DNA from: Shewanella sp. MBTL60-112-B2
GTDB taxonomy: Bacteria > Pseudomonadota > Gammaproteobacteria > Enterobacterales > Shewanellaceae
Direction: 5' to 3'
Length of the DNA stretch: 64,000 bases
NCBI RefSeq assembly: GCF_019655055.1
Contig: NZ_BPFA01000005.1
Location: 62,001-126,000 of the forward strand
Made by a program: the position numbers and the translations under genes
Notes under the pieces: generated by a model
Database searches by the model: none
What the model was told of the DNA's origin: nothing
Seen by the model: only the letters and a program-made list of their open reading frames with translations
In this document: piece by piece, positions 1 to 8,321 of the stretch
Layout: each line of letters opens with the position of its first letter
Numbering within the stretch: the stretch's first letter is position 1

Positions 1-776
1 AGGAGAATAAAAATAACCTCTTTCTCCATATCCATGGCGGCGCGTGGTTATTCGGTGGAGGCGACTCACTCCTTCGAGAGGCGGCATTGACGGCGCACAA
101 ACTACAGATGAGCGTTATCTCAATCAATTACCGTAAGGCTCCGGCTCACCCTGCACCAGCGGCACTCAATGACATCATCACAGTTTGGGACACGTTAATT
201 CAACAGCGTCAAGCTGACTCCATCATGATGGGAGGCACCTCAGCGGGGGGCAACTTAACCGCGGCTGCAACACTACGAATGCAAGATCTTAATATGCCGA
301 CACCAGGGGCACTATTCATCGGCACACCCTCGGTCGATCTGGTTGAGACACTCGATAGCCGTCACATTAATGATGGTGTTGACGCTATCCTTGGAAGCTG
401 GAACGGCATCCCAGAGGCAAGTGTTGCACAGTACATTGCAGACTTAGACCCGAAAAGCCCCTACCTGTCACCGATTTATGGGGAGTTCATCGCTTTTCCG
501 CCAACGATTTTAGTCAGCGGCACCCGCGACCTACTTCTGAGTGACACAGTGCTTCTGCACCGCGCTATCCGCGATGCGGGCTCTGAGGCGGACCTGCATA
601 TTTATGAGGGGCATTCCCATGGTTTCTACATCATCCCAGGTAAGGATAGAACAAACTTCTACGGTGAAATGAACCGCTTCTCTGATAAGCACCTTGCTCG
701 ATATTCAGCAGTTGCACCCACTGAGGTTAATGCAACTTTTAACCTTGAAAACCTAATGATTTCAGAAGGTCGCTGA
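1..776 (+). CDS. Alpha/beta hydrolase, HSL-type esterase/lipase (5' end outside window)
   Basis: Partial gene; the reading frame is open to the left edge of the window, so the N-terminus is missing. Visible parts are the HGGAW oxyanion-hole motif (codons from about position 33), the nucleophile motif GTSAGG (about 235-252), the acid in SGTRDLLLSD and the catalytic His in GHSHGF. This HGG plus GxSAGG pattern is that of the hormone-sensitive-lipase family (alpha/beta hydrolase fold 3), which hydrolyses short-chain or acylated esters. No signal peptide can be judged. A TTG at 87 could be mistaken for a start, but the oxyanion motif lies upstream of it. The substrate is not deducible. Confidence 0.85.
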   Translation, partial: ENKNNLFLHIHGGAWLFGGGDSLLREAALTAHKLQMSVISINYRKAPAHPAPAALNDIITVWDTLIQQRQADSIMMGGTSAGGNLTAAATLRMQDLNMPTPGALFIGTPSVDLVETLDSRHINDGVDAILGSWNGIPEASVAQYIADLDPKSPYLSPIYGEFIAFPPTILVSGTRDLLLSDTVLLHRAIRDAGSEADLHIYEGHSHGFYIIPGKDRTNFYGEMNRFSDKHLARYSAVAPTEVNATFNLENLMISEGR

Positions 777-1081
777 TACAAATTTTGCATGAAGTAGGCC
801 TATATATGCAAGATACGTATTGCAAACAGGGACGTTTCACTTATCTTGCAAGTTAGGAAGCAGTCAATAGCGCTAAATATCTAATTTTAAATTTTGAAAG
901 GTCAAGTGAAATATTCAGGTTCAATATAGCTATGGGGAAGTAGGGCACACACAAAAGTGGTAGTTGTATAAATCGCTAAGAGGCAGAAATGAATTACACC
1001 CGTAGCTCTTTTTTGCTAAATAGCGAGTTGACCTCAACAAAAGTCACTTAAACTAAATAAGAAGCTTTTAAAACTCGAAGT
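777..1081. other. Intergenic, AT-rich, no gene seen
   Basis: About 305 bases between the esterase and the recombinase block. I see no convincing ORF, RNA gene or terminator hairpin. It probably holds the left boundary of the mobile block, but no direct repeat matching the right side (5840-5985) longer than about 9 bp was found. Confidence 0.5.
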
Positions 1082-1648
1082 TTACTTATTCCAATGCCTT
1101 TTCACTGTCGCAATCCCCAAACCTAATGCCTCTGCGGTTTGAGACTGCGATAACCCCTCACTTTTTTTAGCTTGCACTGTTCGTGTGGTGGCATGGGCTT
1201 CAGGTCTACCCAATTTTTTACCTTCGGCTTTAGCTCGCTCTAGCCCTTCTTTTGTTCGCTCTCTAATCCGGTTTCGCTCGAATTCAGCGAAAGCGGAGAA
1301 CATCTGCAACATTAATTTTCCTTCAGCACTTGATAGGTCGGCTACGGGTAGATCAAGACAAACAACCTTGATTCCTTTATCTGTAAGTAGGTTGATGGTG
1401 TTTTGTACGTCTATGTTATCTCGGCCTAAGCGATCTAGCTTTAGGACCACCAGCATATCACCACGTTCCATCTGGTGATTGATAAGCATCTTAAACTTCT
1501 CACGCTTCATCGCTTCAACAGAACCAGAGATTGTTTCACTGATAGTGCGAGCATGATTCACCTCATACCCTTTTTGTCTGATAGCAATAATTTGATTCTC
1601 TGTGGTTTGCTCTGTCGTAGAAACACGACAATAGGAAAAGATACGCAT
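1082..1648 (-). CDS. Serine recombinase (resolvase/invertase family)
   Basis: 188 residues, the usual size for small serine recombinases. The N-terminal catalytic domain (about 1-140) starts with YCRVSTTEQ, giving the nucleophile Ser10 next to Arg8. The second arginine cluster, KLDRLGRD, lies near residues 69-77, and the long E-helix follows (FSAFAEFERNRIRERT). The C-terminal helix-turn-helix is about residues 165-188 (SQSQTAEALGLGIATVKRH). The family cuts and exchanges DNA at paired sites through a phosphoserine link. Repeated GGTATCA sites directly upstream of the start are the likely substrate. It lies downstream of the tyrosine recombinase on the same strand. Confidence 0.93.
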   Translation of the reverse strand: MRIFSYCRVSTTEQTTENQIIAIRQKGYEVNHARTISETISGSVEAMKREKFKMLINHQMERGDMLVVLKLDRLGRDNIDVQNTINLLTDKGIKVVCLDLPVADLSSAEGKLMLQMFSAFAEFERNRIRERTKEGLERAKAEGKKLGRPEAHATTRTVQAKKSEGLSQSQTAEALGLGIATVKRHWNK

Positions 1649-1668
1649 TGGTTACTCACTTTATGGAA

Positions 1669-1791
1669 GGTATCAAATATAGGGGTATCATATAATTAAA
1701 GCACCATAAAAGACAGACCCTAATTTTATGATACCGATATTAAATAGATAAAGCTGGTATCAATATACGAATGTTTATTGATACCAGCTTT
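1669..1791. promoter_or_regulatory. GGTATCA repeat cluster, candidate res/crossover site of the serine recombinase
   Basis: Five heptamers GGTATCA in about 120 bp directly upstream of the recombinase gene: direct copies at 1669-1675, 1684-1690 and 1756-1762, inverted copies at 1729-1735 and 1779-1785. The last two form a 30-bp dyad (1756-1785) inside a perfect 16-bp inverted repeat (1750-1765 with 1776-1791). Known res sites have three dyad subsites of about 25-34 bp next to the resolvase gene; this arrangement resembles that. The dyad may also act as operator for the gene. Confidence 0.55.
1750..1791 (-). terminator. Possible terminator hairpin after the tyrosine recombinase
   Basis: Perfect 16-bp stem with a 10-nt loop, 14 nt beyond the stop at 1805 and followed on the minus strand by a T-rich stretch. 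The stem is not GC-rich and it coincides with the GGTATCA dyad, so its main role may be recombinase binding. Confidence 0.4.
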
Positions 1792-1804
1792 GAGATAATA
1801 AAGT

Positions 1805-2899
1805 TTACTTATTTAGCATCTTCATCATGGTTTGTTGAATCAACGCTTCCATCTCTGGTGTTGTCTCAGTTCGTGGCTGAGCTAACGTCTTCAGCAGCTC
1901 AGCCTGACGGTAATCTGGCACATCACCATAACTATAAAAGCTGGTCAACACGCTTTCATGCCCTAAATTTTGGCTCCATGCTTTAAACTCTTCTGGCGTA
2001 CGACAAAGGTTCTCACCAAGCCTGACCAACGTGTTCCGAAAACTGTGTGGGTTATAGTAAGGCAGACGCACTGAGTCAAAGGCTGCTCTAAAGATCTTAC
2101 GAATCGGGGTTGCATTACTCCAACTCTCCTTAAGCAAGCCAACAGCTGTGAATTGTTGATTGTCGTTGTGCGCCAGCTTAGTCTTGGGAAACAAGGGATC
2201 ACTTGGTTTATATCCTAGCTCTCCAGTCAAACGCTCAATCCACTCTGCCAAAATTTTTGATGGCAGCTCTCCCACGGGAAAAAAGTAAGTGATAAAGGTT
2301 TTACTGAACTTGGTCTTAACCTCCCTAGCATCTTGATAGAAGCTTTGTTCAACAAGATCAACATGCTTGATCTTAACCGAAGCAACGGCTCCGTCTCTTG
2401 CGCCAGTTAAGAGAACAAATGCGAGTAACGCTCTATCACGCATTTCTAATACTGTTTCACAAGGCATCGCTTGCAAGGTCTGCATAATTTTCTCAACCGT
2501 TGCCACATTTCTTTTACGCTTGGCATTGGCGATACGGGTATCTTTTTCGGATAGGTTGAAATACTCAATATCGCTATAGTTAATTTTTGCTCGATAGCCT
2601 TTTTGCGTTACCAGGAATTGGAAAAAACCTTTCAAGTGTCGCATGGCTGTCAGCACCGTTGCCTTACTCAATTTATCGCCTGTCACCACTGATTTACTAG
2701 AAAGAAGATGCTTCTTAAAAGCGATGGCATGCTTAGCTCTAAACTTCTTAAAGTCTAGGTAATTTGTAGCCTCATCAAACCGATTAATTGATTTCATTAC
2801 GCCATCAATCGTTGAGTCATCCAGCTGCTTTGCTTCCTTCAAATACTTTGCGTACTCGTACAGGATTCGGGCGTTTTTGGTACTATTCTTTTTCATCAT
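1805..2899 (-). CDS. Tyrosine recombinase / site-specific integrase
   Basis: 364 residues. The N-terminal part (about 1-110) looks like a SAM-like core-binding domain. The catalytic domain shows the first Arg in LTGARDGA, the H-x-x-R box in HSFRNT, LGH in QNLGHES, and the nucleophile Tyr in SFYSYGD. All four landmarks are present, so the enzyme is probably active. The start (MM at 2894-2899) overlaps the end of the upstream gene by 14-17 nt, indicating translational coupling with the DNA-binding protein at 2883-3374. It is not closely related to the P4-type integrase at 4623-5837, so the block carries two distinct tyrosine recombinases. Confidence 0.9.
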   Translation of the reverse strand: MMKKNSTKNARILYEYAKYLKEAKQLDDSTIDGVMKSINRFDEATNYLDFKKFRAKHAIAFKKHLLSSKSVVTGDKLSKATVLTAMRHLKGFFQFLVTQKGYRAKINYSDIEYFNLSEKDTRIANAKRKRNVATVEKIMQTLQAMPCETVLEMRDRALLAFVLLTGARDGAVASVKIKHVDLVEQSFYQDAREVKTKFSKTFITYFFPVGELPSKILAEWIERLTGELGYKPSDPLFPKTKLAHNDNQQFTAVGLLKESWSNATPIRKIFRAAFDSVRLPYYNPHSFRNTLVRLGENLCRTPEEFKAWSQNLGHESVLTSFYSYGDVPDYRQAELLKTLAQPRTETTPEMEALIQQTMMKMLNK

Positions 2900-3374
2900 T
2901 AAATACCTTATCTAAAGGATAATTTAGGAGCGTTTGGTCTCTCAGGATTAAGTGCTTTTCAGCTATCGGTAATTTCCCCCCAAGATCAGTCCAAATTTGA
3001 TTAACGTCACGCCAAGAAACATACTTATTTGCCCACTTACCACACTCACCACAACGACCAGTCATCTGTGCCATGCCTGCAGGCTTTGCTATAAATTTAA
3101 CCGACTTGATGCTCGGCACTTTAGGTTGATTGCATTTGAAACAGTACATTTCACCAAGCTCACATCGATGCTGATATGTTTTGCGCTTCTGTTTTAAATA
3201 CAGCTTCAAGTCAGTACCTTGAATTAGTAAAGGGCGGGTTTCATCGATAACTGACAAGCCAGCACGAATCCAATTACGCACAGTTTTGGGGTGAACCCCC
3301 AAAGTTGCACTAACATCCATAACTGTATAACTGCGATGAATTTTGATTCGATTCGGGTTATTACGACTACTCAT
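2883..3374 (-). CDS. Helix-turn-helix protein with a zinc-ribbon-like region
   Basis: 163 residues from the ATG at 3374. That start overlaps the stop of the upstream AlpA-like gene by 8 nt, and a longer reading from 3410 would lie wholly inside that gene. The N-terminal third is a winged or MerR-like HTH (VMDVSATLGVHPKTVRNWIR). The middle has two cysteine pairs, CFKC and CGEC, about 40 residues apart, suggesting a zinc ribbon. I do not recognise a named family. The arrangement AlpA-like gene, this gene, integrase with overlapping ends suggests one operon whose two small proteins control or assist the recombinase, for example as directionality factor. That role is inference. Confidence 0.75.
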   Translation of the reverse strand: MSSRNNPNRIKIHRSYTVMDVSATLGVHPKTVRNWIRAGLSVIDETRPLLIQGTDLKLYLKQKRKTYQHRCELGEMYCFKCNQPKVPSIKSVKFIAKPAGMAQMTGRCGECGKWANKYVSWRDVNQIWTDLGGKLPIAEKHLILRDQTLLNYPLDKVFNDEKE

Positions 3375-3567
3375 TGTTAGCCGCCTTAGATGCCGCAATG
3401 CGCTCATCAAGCCACTGCTCGATGTCAGCCTCTAGCCAACCAACTGCACGTTCACCTAAAGAGATAGCCTTGGGAAAGATACCTTTAGTCATGTGCAGAT
3501 AAATGGTGCTAGTGGATAAGCCTGTTCTGGTTTTAACTTCAGGTAAACGGATGATTTTGTTTGACAT
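3367..3567 (-). CDS. AlpA-family DNA-binding protein (excisionase-like)
   Basis: 66 residues, typical for AlpA/phage-regulator HTH proteins: IIRLPEVKTRTGLSTSTIYLHM, then the SLGERAVGWLEADIEQWL wing, the family signature. AlpA proteins activate integrase genes or act as recombination directionality factors. The ribosome-binding site AGAGGT lies about 8 nt before the ATG. It is the first gene of a three-gene overlapping operon. Its upstream region holds two CCCAATTGGG palindromes, the obvious candidates for its own operator. Confidence 0.9.
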   Translation of the reverse strand: MSNKIIRLPEVKTRTGLSTSTIYLHMTKGIFPKAISLGERAVGWLEADIEQWLDERIAASKAANNE

Positions 3568-3627
3568 GGTAATAACCTCTAAACGTTAATTAATTCGATT
3601 TAGAAGTTATTGAATTTGAAGACTGGC

Positions 3628-3663
3628 AATCCCAATTGGGGAAATTAATCCCCAATTGGGATT
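3628..3663. promoter_or_regulatory. Twin CCCAATTGGG palindromes forming a 15-bp inverted repeat
   Basis: Two identical 10-bp palindromes (3631-3640 and 3651-3660) spaced 20 bp apart, about two helical turns. They sit inside a larger perfect inverted repeat of 15 bp arms and a 6-bp centre (3628-3642, 3649-3663). The array lies 60-100 bp upstream of the AlpA-like start and touches the stop codon of the gene at 3663-4610. It could be an operator for the AlpA operon, a hairpin ending transcription of the upstream gene (no T-run is present), or both. Confidence 0.6.
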
Positions 3664-4610
3664 TAATTTCTTTGCTTTAACTCAGCTATATCTCGTAAAT
3701 GGGGCAAAAGATTGCGAATAGTTTCCCCTGATACTGGGGTATTGTTTGATTCCGTTGCTCTTCGAATCTTACCTGCAACACCTCGTTCATTAAGGTCAAA
3801 ATTAGCTTTATTTAATATAGAAGCAAGTAAAACCAGCAATGTAGTGCGTTCTTTATCATGTAGCGGTTTAGCTTCTTGTGGCGTATCTTCCAGCGATTGA
3901 ATAAACCTTGTGACCTCGGCGGTTCTAATCACCAATACGTTTTCTTCCTCATCTAGCCCAACAGCATAATAATTTACTGTGTCATAAACAGATTGATCAT
4001 GTTCGCTATTACTGTTTCCATTCGATTCACTGATATTAGGGCGATGATTAACATAAGGCGAAGCTAAAGTTAATAAACCTCTTTTAATCTCTCGTTTTTT
4101 AGAAGTACTCTGTTCTTTGCTGCTAGGCCTTCTATTTATACTGGTATACAGTTGACACAATATATCCCCCTGCTGAAGGTATACCCCGCTTGAAAAAGCT
4201 TCTTTAACACAAATACCTGAAGTTTCTTGGTGATATCGATGCTCTATATCGAACCTTTCACTCCCTAGCATGGTTAAATCCCATACTCCTGTAATCTGGA
4301 ACAACTCATCTTCTACAGTCTTAACCCGGTAGCTTCCTGATATGCCACCTTCTGCACCTTTAGGGTGGTTGACGGCTCTGACTGCGGGATTATCATTCGG
4401 AATATTTTCGAACCTCACATCTTCATTTTTAACTAACATCACCTTTTTTGCTGGTGCATAATTAACAAAGTTAGCCGATAGCTTTAAGTGACCATCGAGT
4501 GCAAACTTATATATATCGGCTAACGTAATAGGCTCACCAAGCACATTAGAAATATGATTAACGGCTTCATCAAGTGTTAACCAGTCTTTTAACCTAAATA
4601 ACTTGCTCAT
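3663..4610 (-). CDS. Unknown protein of the integrase block
   Basis: 315 residues, not recognised. The N-terminus (WLTLDEAVNHISNVLGEPITLADIYKFALDGHLKLS) is a helical segment like those in proteins that choose or read DNA. The middle (about 95-240) is polar and low in hydrophobic segments. The C-terminal part (RTTLLVLLASILNKANFDL, then GVAGKIRRATESNNTPVSGETIRNLL) resembles a small helical DNA-binding domain. There is no signal peptide or membrane segment. It starts 13 nt after the P4-type integrase stop at 4623, so it is probably co-transcribed with that gene. Similar-looking proteins accompany P4-type integrases in genomic islands, but a function cannot be assigned. Confidence 0.75.
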   Translation of the reverse strand: MSKLFRLKDWLTLDEAVNHISNVLGEPITLADIYKFALDGHLKLSANFVNYAPAKKVMLVKNEDVRFENIPNDNPAVRAVNHPKGAEGGISGSYRVKTVEDELFQITGVWDLTMLGSERFDIEHRYHQETSGICVKEAFSSGVYLQQGDILCQLYTSINRRPSSKEQSTSKKREIKRGLLTLASPYVNHRPNISESNGNSNSEHDQSVYDTVNYYAVGLDEEENVLVIRTAEVTRFIQSLEDTPQEAKPLHDKERTTLLVLLASILNKANFDLNERGVAGKIRRATESNNTPVSGETIRNLLPHLRDIAELKQRN

Positions 4611-4622
4611 AATTCCACCCCA

Positions 4623-5837
4623 CTATTGGTACTCAATACCTGACAATTCATCTAGGTAATTTGCCCACTCCTGCATTAATTTTGTTCTTTCGGCCAGATA
4701 AAGCGAACGGTTATAAGCTCTTGAGGTTGCTGTCCCAGTTAGGTGAGCAAGCTGCACCTCAATCACCTCATGATTCCAACCTTTTTCATGCAAAATTGTT
4801 GATGCGGTGCTTCTAAACCCATGAGCCGACATAACATCTGCTGGGTAACCCAGCTCACGAAGGCGATTGGTTAAGATATTTTTACTCATTGGCTTACTGC
4901 TATCCCTTTGATTTGGGAATACCAGCTTCGAATAACCAGTTACCGCCTTTATCTCTTTTAGATGTTTAACCACCTGCTTAGACATAGGAACTAAATGTTC
5001 TCGGCTTCGCTTCATCTCTTCGGCGGGAATCCTAATCAAGCAATCATCAAAATCGATGTATTCCCACTTAAGATGTCTGATTTCAGTTGGTCTTAAAAAA
5101 AGCCTTGGAATCAACTTTAAGGCTTCAATAACGCAGTAGTTGCCAGATTGATTTGTATCAATGTCTTTCATCAACTCGGCAAGCTCGTTAGGCTTCACAA
5201 TTGCAGCCCTATGCTTAACTGGCGGCAATGGCTTTAATATATCTTTCAGAGGTAAGCCTTGAGCTGGATTATTCCGTGTGAGGCGATGTGCCAGTGCATA
5301 ACCAAATACTCGGTTTATGACAGCCAAAATGTTAGGGGCTTTTCTAGGCGTTCCTGCGGCTTCGATAGTGAGCATTAATTCGGTGATATGGCCTGCATCG
5401 ATCTCCTCAATATGAAGCCCACAAATAGATTCAGAGTCCACCAGCAGCCAACGCTTAACTTTAGATACATGATCTTCAGACCAAGAATCTCTTTGCTGCT
5501 CCCACCACTTAATAGCAATAGTTGAAAACAGCTTGTCTTTGGAAGTAGTTTTAGCGCGCTTTCTTTCTCTGCGCTCATCCATCGGGTTAATACCATGAAT
5601 TAAGGAAGCTCTAGCTTCATCAGCTAACCTTCGGGCTTCAGCTAGGGATATAGAGGGGTACTTCCCTAAAGCCATCTCTTGATACTTACCAGCATGCCTA
5701 AACCGGAGTCTCCATAGTTTCGAACCGCTAGCTTTAACCAATAAAAACAGATTATTACCATCAGATCTTTTAACCTGAGACTTGTCTTCAGGACAGGATA
5801 TGTTTTTGACTTCTTGCGCTGTTAAGGGCATCAACAA
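4623..5837 (-). CDS. P4-type tyrosine integrase (N-terminal DUF4102 domain)
   Basis: 404 residues, the usual length for P4/IntS-type integrases. The N-terminal DUF4102 domain (about 1-90) shows the family pattern ending in KYPSISLAEARRLADEAR. The catalytic part has Arg in FLRPTEIRHLKW, H-x-x-R in HGFRSTAS, a variant QLAH box and the Tyr in SRAYNRS. Such integrases insert islands, usually into tRNA or small-RNA genes. Here none is visible: the 5' side faces the terminator of groEL. The upstream region carries GAGGGGTA repeats that may be integrase-binding sites. Probably intact. Confidence 0.92.
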   Translation of the reverse strand: MLMPLTAQEVKNISCPEDKSQVKRSDGNNLFLLVKASGSKLWRLRFRHAGKYQEMALGKYPSISLAEARRLADEARASLIHGINPMDERRERKRAKTTSKDKLFSTIAIKWWEQQRDSWSEDHVSKVKRWLLVDSESICGLHIEEIDAGHITELMLTIEAAGTPRKAPNILAVINRVFGYALAHRLTRNNPAQGLPLKDILKPLPPVKHRAAIVKPNELAELMKDIDTNQSGNYCVIEALKLIPRLFLRPTEIRHLKWEYIDFDDCLIRIPAEEMKRSREHLVPMSKQVVKHLKEIKAVTGYSKLVFPNQRDSSKPMSKNILTNRLRELGYPADVMSAHGFRSTASTILHEKGWNHEVIEVQLAHLTGTATSRAYNRSLYLAERTKLMQEWANYLDELSGIEYQ

Positions 5838-5845
5838 CTCCCAAA

Positions 5846-5921
5846 GAGGGGTACAAAATGAGGGGTATAGGATTTTTAAGTCCTACAACTTGGGTTGCAA
5901 GAAATTGCAATACCCCTCATT
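5846..5921. promoter_or_regulatory. GAGGGGTA repeats and 12-bp inverted repeat upstream of the integrase
   Basis: GAGGGGTA occurs at 5846-5853 and 5860-5867 and inverted at 5911-5918. The last two are part of a perfect 12-bp inverted repeat (5857-5868 with 5910-5921). They lie within 85 bp of the integrase start, where operator or arm-type integrase sites of an attachment region are expected. Confidence 0.5.
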
Positions 5922-5987
5922 AACACCTACAAATGTTAAGAACCTGTGAAATATCATAGGGACCTACAGGAAGTGAAGTCAATAAAA

Positions 5988-6018
5988 AAGCCCGTAAACT
6001 ATAAGCTTACGGGCTTTC
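5988..6018 (-). terminator. Intrinsic terminator of groESL
   Basis: Hairpin built on AAGCCCGTAA and TTACGGGCTT arms separated by a short AT loop, about 30 nt past the groEL stop. On the minus strand it is followed by a T-run. It also bounds the mobile block on its right. Confidence 0.85.
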
Positions 6019-6048
6019 TTAGGAAGAGCTAGTATTTGGGCAATACGT

Positions 6049-7725
<1,677 letters not shown>

Positions 7726-7781
7726 TTACACAGTTGCGCCAACAACGGCATTAATGATTTGTATGTTGCAAGAGTTAGGGA

Positions 7782-8072
7782 TTAACCTACTACAGCCATT
7801 AGATCTGATTCAGATAGGATCAGAACTTCTTCACCATCAATCTTCTCTTTCTTCACGCCGTAACCTTCGTTGAAGATGACGATGTCGCCAACTTTAACGT
7901 CTAAAGGCATTAGGCTACCGTTTTCAAGAATGCGTCCATTGCCTACAGCAAGAACTTCACCACGGCTAGATTGTTCAGCAGCACTACCTGTTAGTACGAT
8001 GCCACCAGCTGACTTTGATTCAACTTCTGAACGCTTAACAATGACACGATCATGTAATGGACGAATGTTCAT
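7782..8072 (-). CDS. groES: Co-chaperonin GroES (10 kDa)
   Basis: 96 residues, starting [14 protein letters not shown], with the mobile loop [20 protein letters not shown] (about 20-39) that docks on GroEL and the conserved [20 protein letters not shown] end. It forms the heptameric lid of the GroEL chamber. It is the first gene of the operon. A GGAG ribosome-binding site precedes the ATG. Confidence 0.99.
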   Translation of the reverse strand: MNIRPLHDRVIVKRSEVESKSAGGIVLTGSAAEQSSRGEVLAVGNGRILENGSLMPLDVKVGDIVIFNEGYGVKKEKIDGEEVLILSESDLMAVVG

Positions 8073-8099
8073 CGATGGATGCTCCTATTATTTTTGTGT

Positions 8100-8119
8100 G
8101 CCTGAACAGTGTGTCAGGC
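8100..8119 (-). promoter_or_regulatory. Hairpin in the groES leader
   Basis: Perfect 6-bp stem GCCTGA/TCAGGC with an 8-nt loop, about 30-45 nt upstream of the groES start and inside the predicted 110-nt leader. It may shape leader stability or translation; no function is shown by the sequence. Confidence 0.35.
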
Positions 8120-8188
8120 GAGTAAAGTTAGTAACGACTCGGCTTGAATTCACTTTAGTGAAAGCAAAACTATCGCTTGATGTTCGAT

Positions 8189-8217
8189 ACATGGGGGTGA
8201 ATGTGCTCGGTTCCAAG
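8189..8217 (-). promoter_or_regulatory. Sigma-32 (heat-shock) promoter of groESL
   Basis: On the minus strand the -35 box CTTGGAA (8211-8217) is followed after 14 nt by the -10 box CCCCATGT (8189-8196). This matches the heat-shock consensus CTTGAAA / CCCCATNT closely in sequence and spacing. Transcription would begin near 8182 and leave a leader of about 110 nt. Confidence 0.85.
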
Positions 8218-8321
8218 CCCCATTTACAAAATAAATCCGTTTTTTTTGACCCAGCCGGATAAAATTTGTGGCAATCCTGATAGAATTCGCCCTCCGAGTA
8301 AAGACTAGGCAAGACTTCCCT

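Noticed and set aside
5840..6040. tRNA gene as target of the P4-type integrase
   Set aside because: No cloverleaf or CCA-end sequence was recognisable in the gap.
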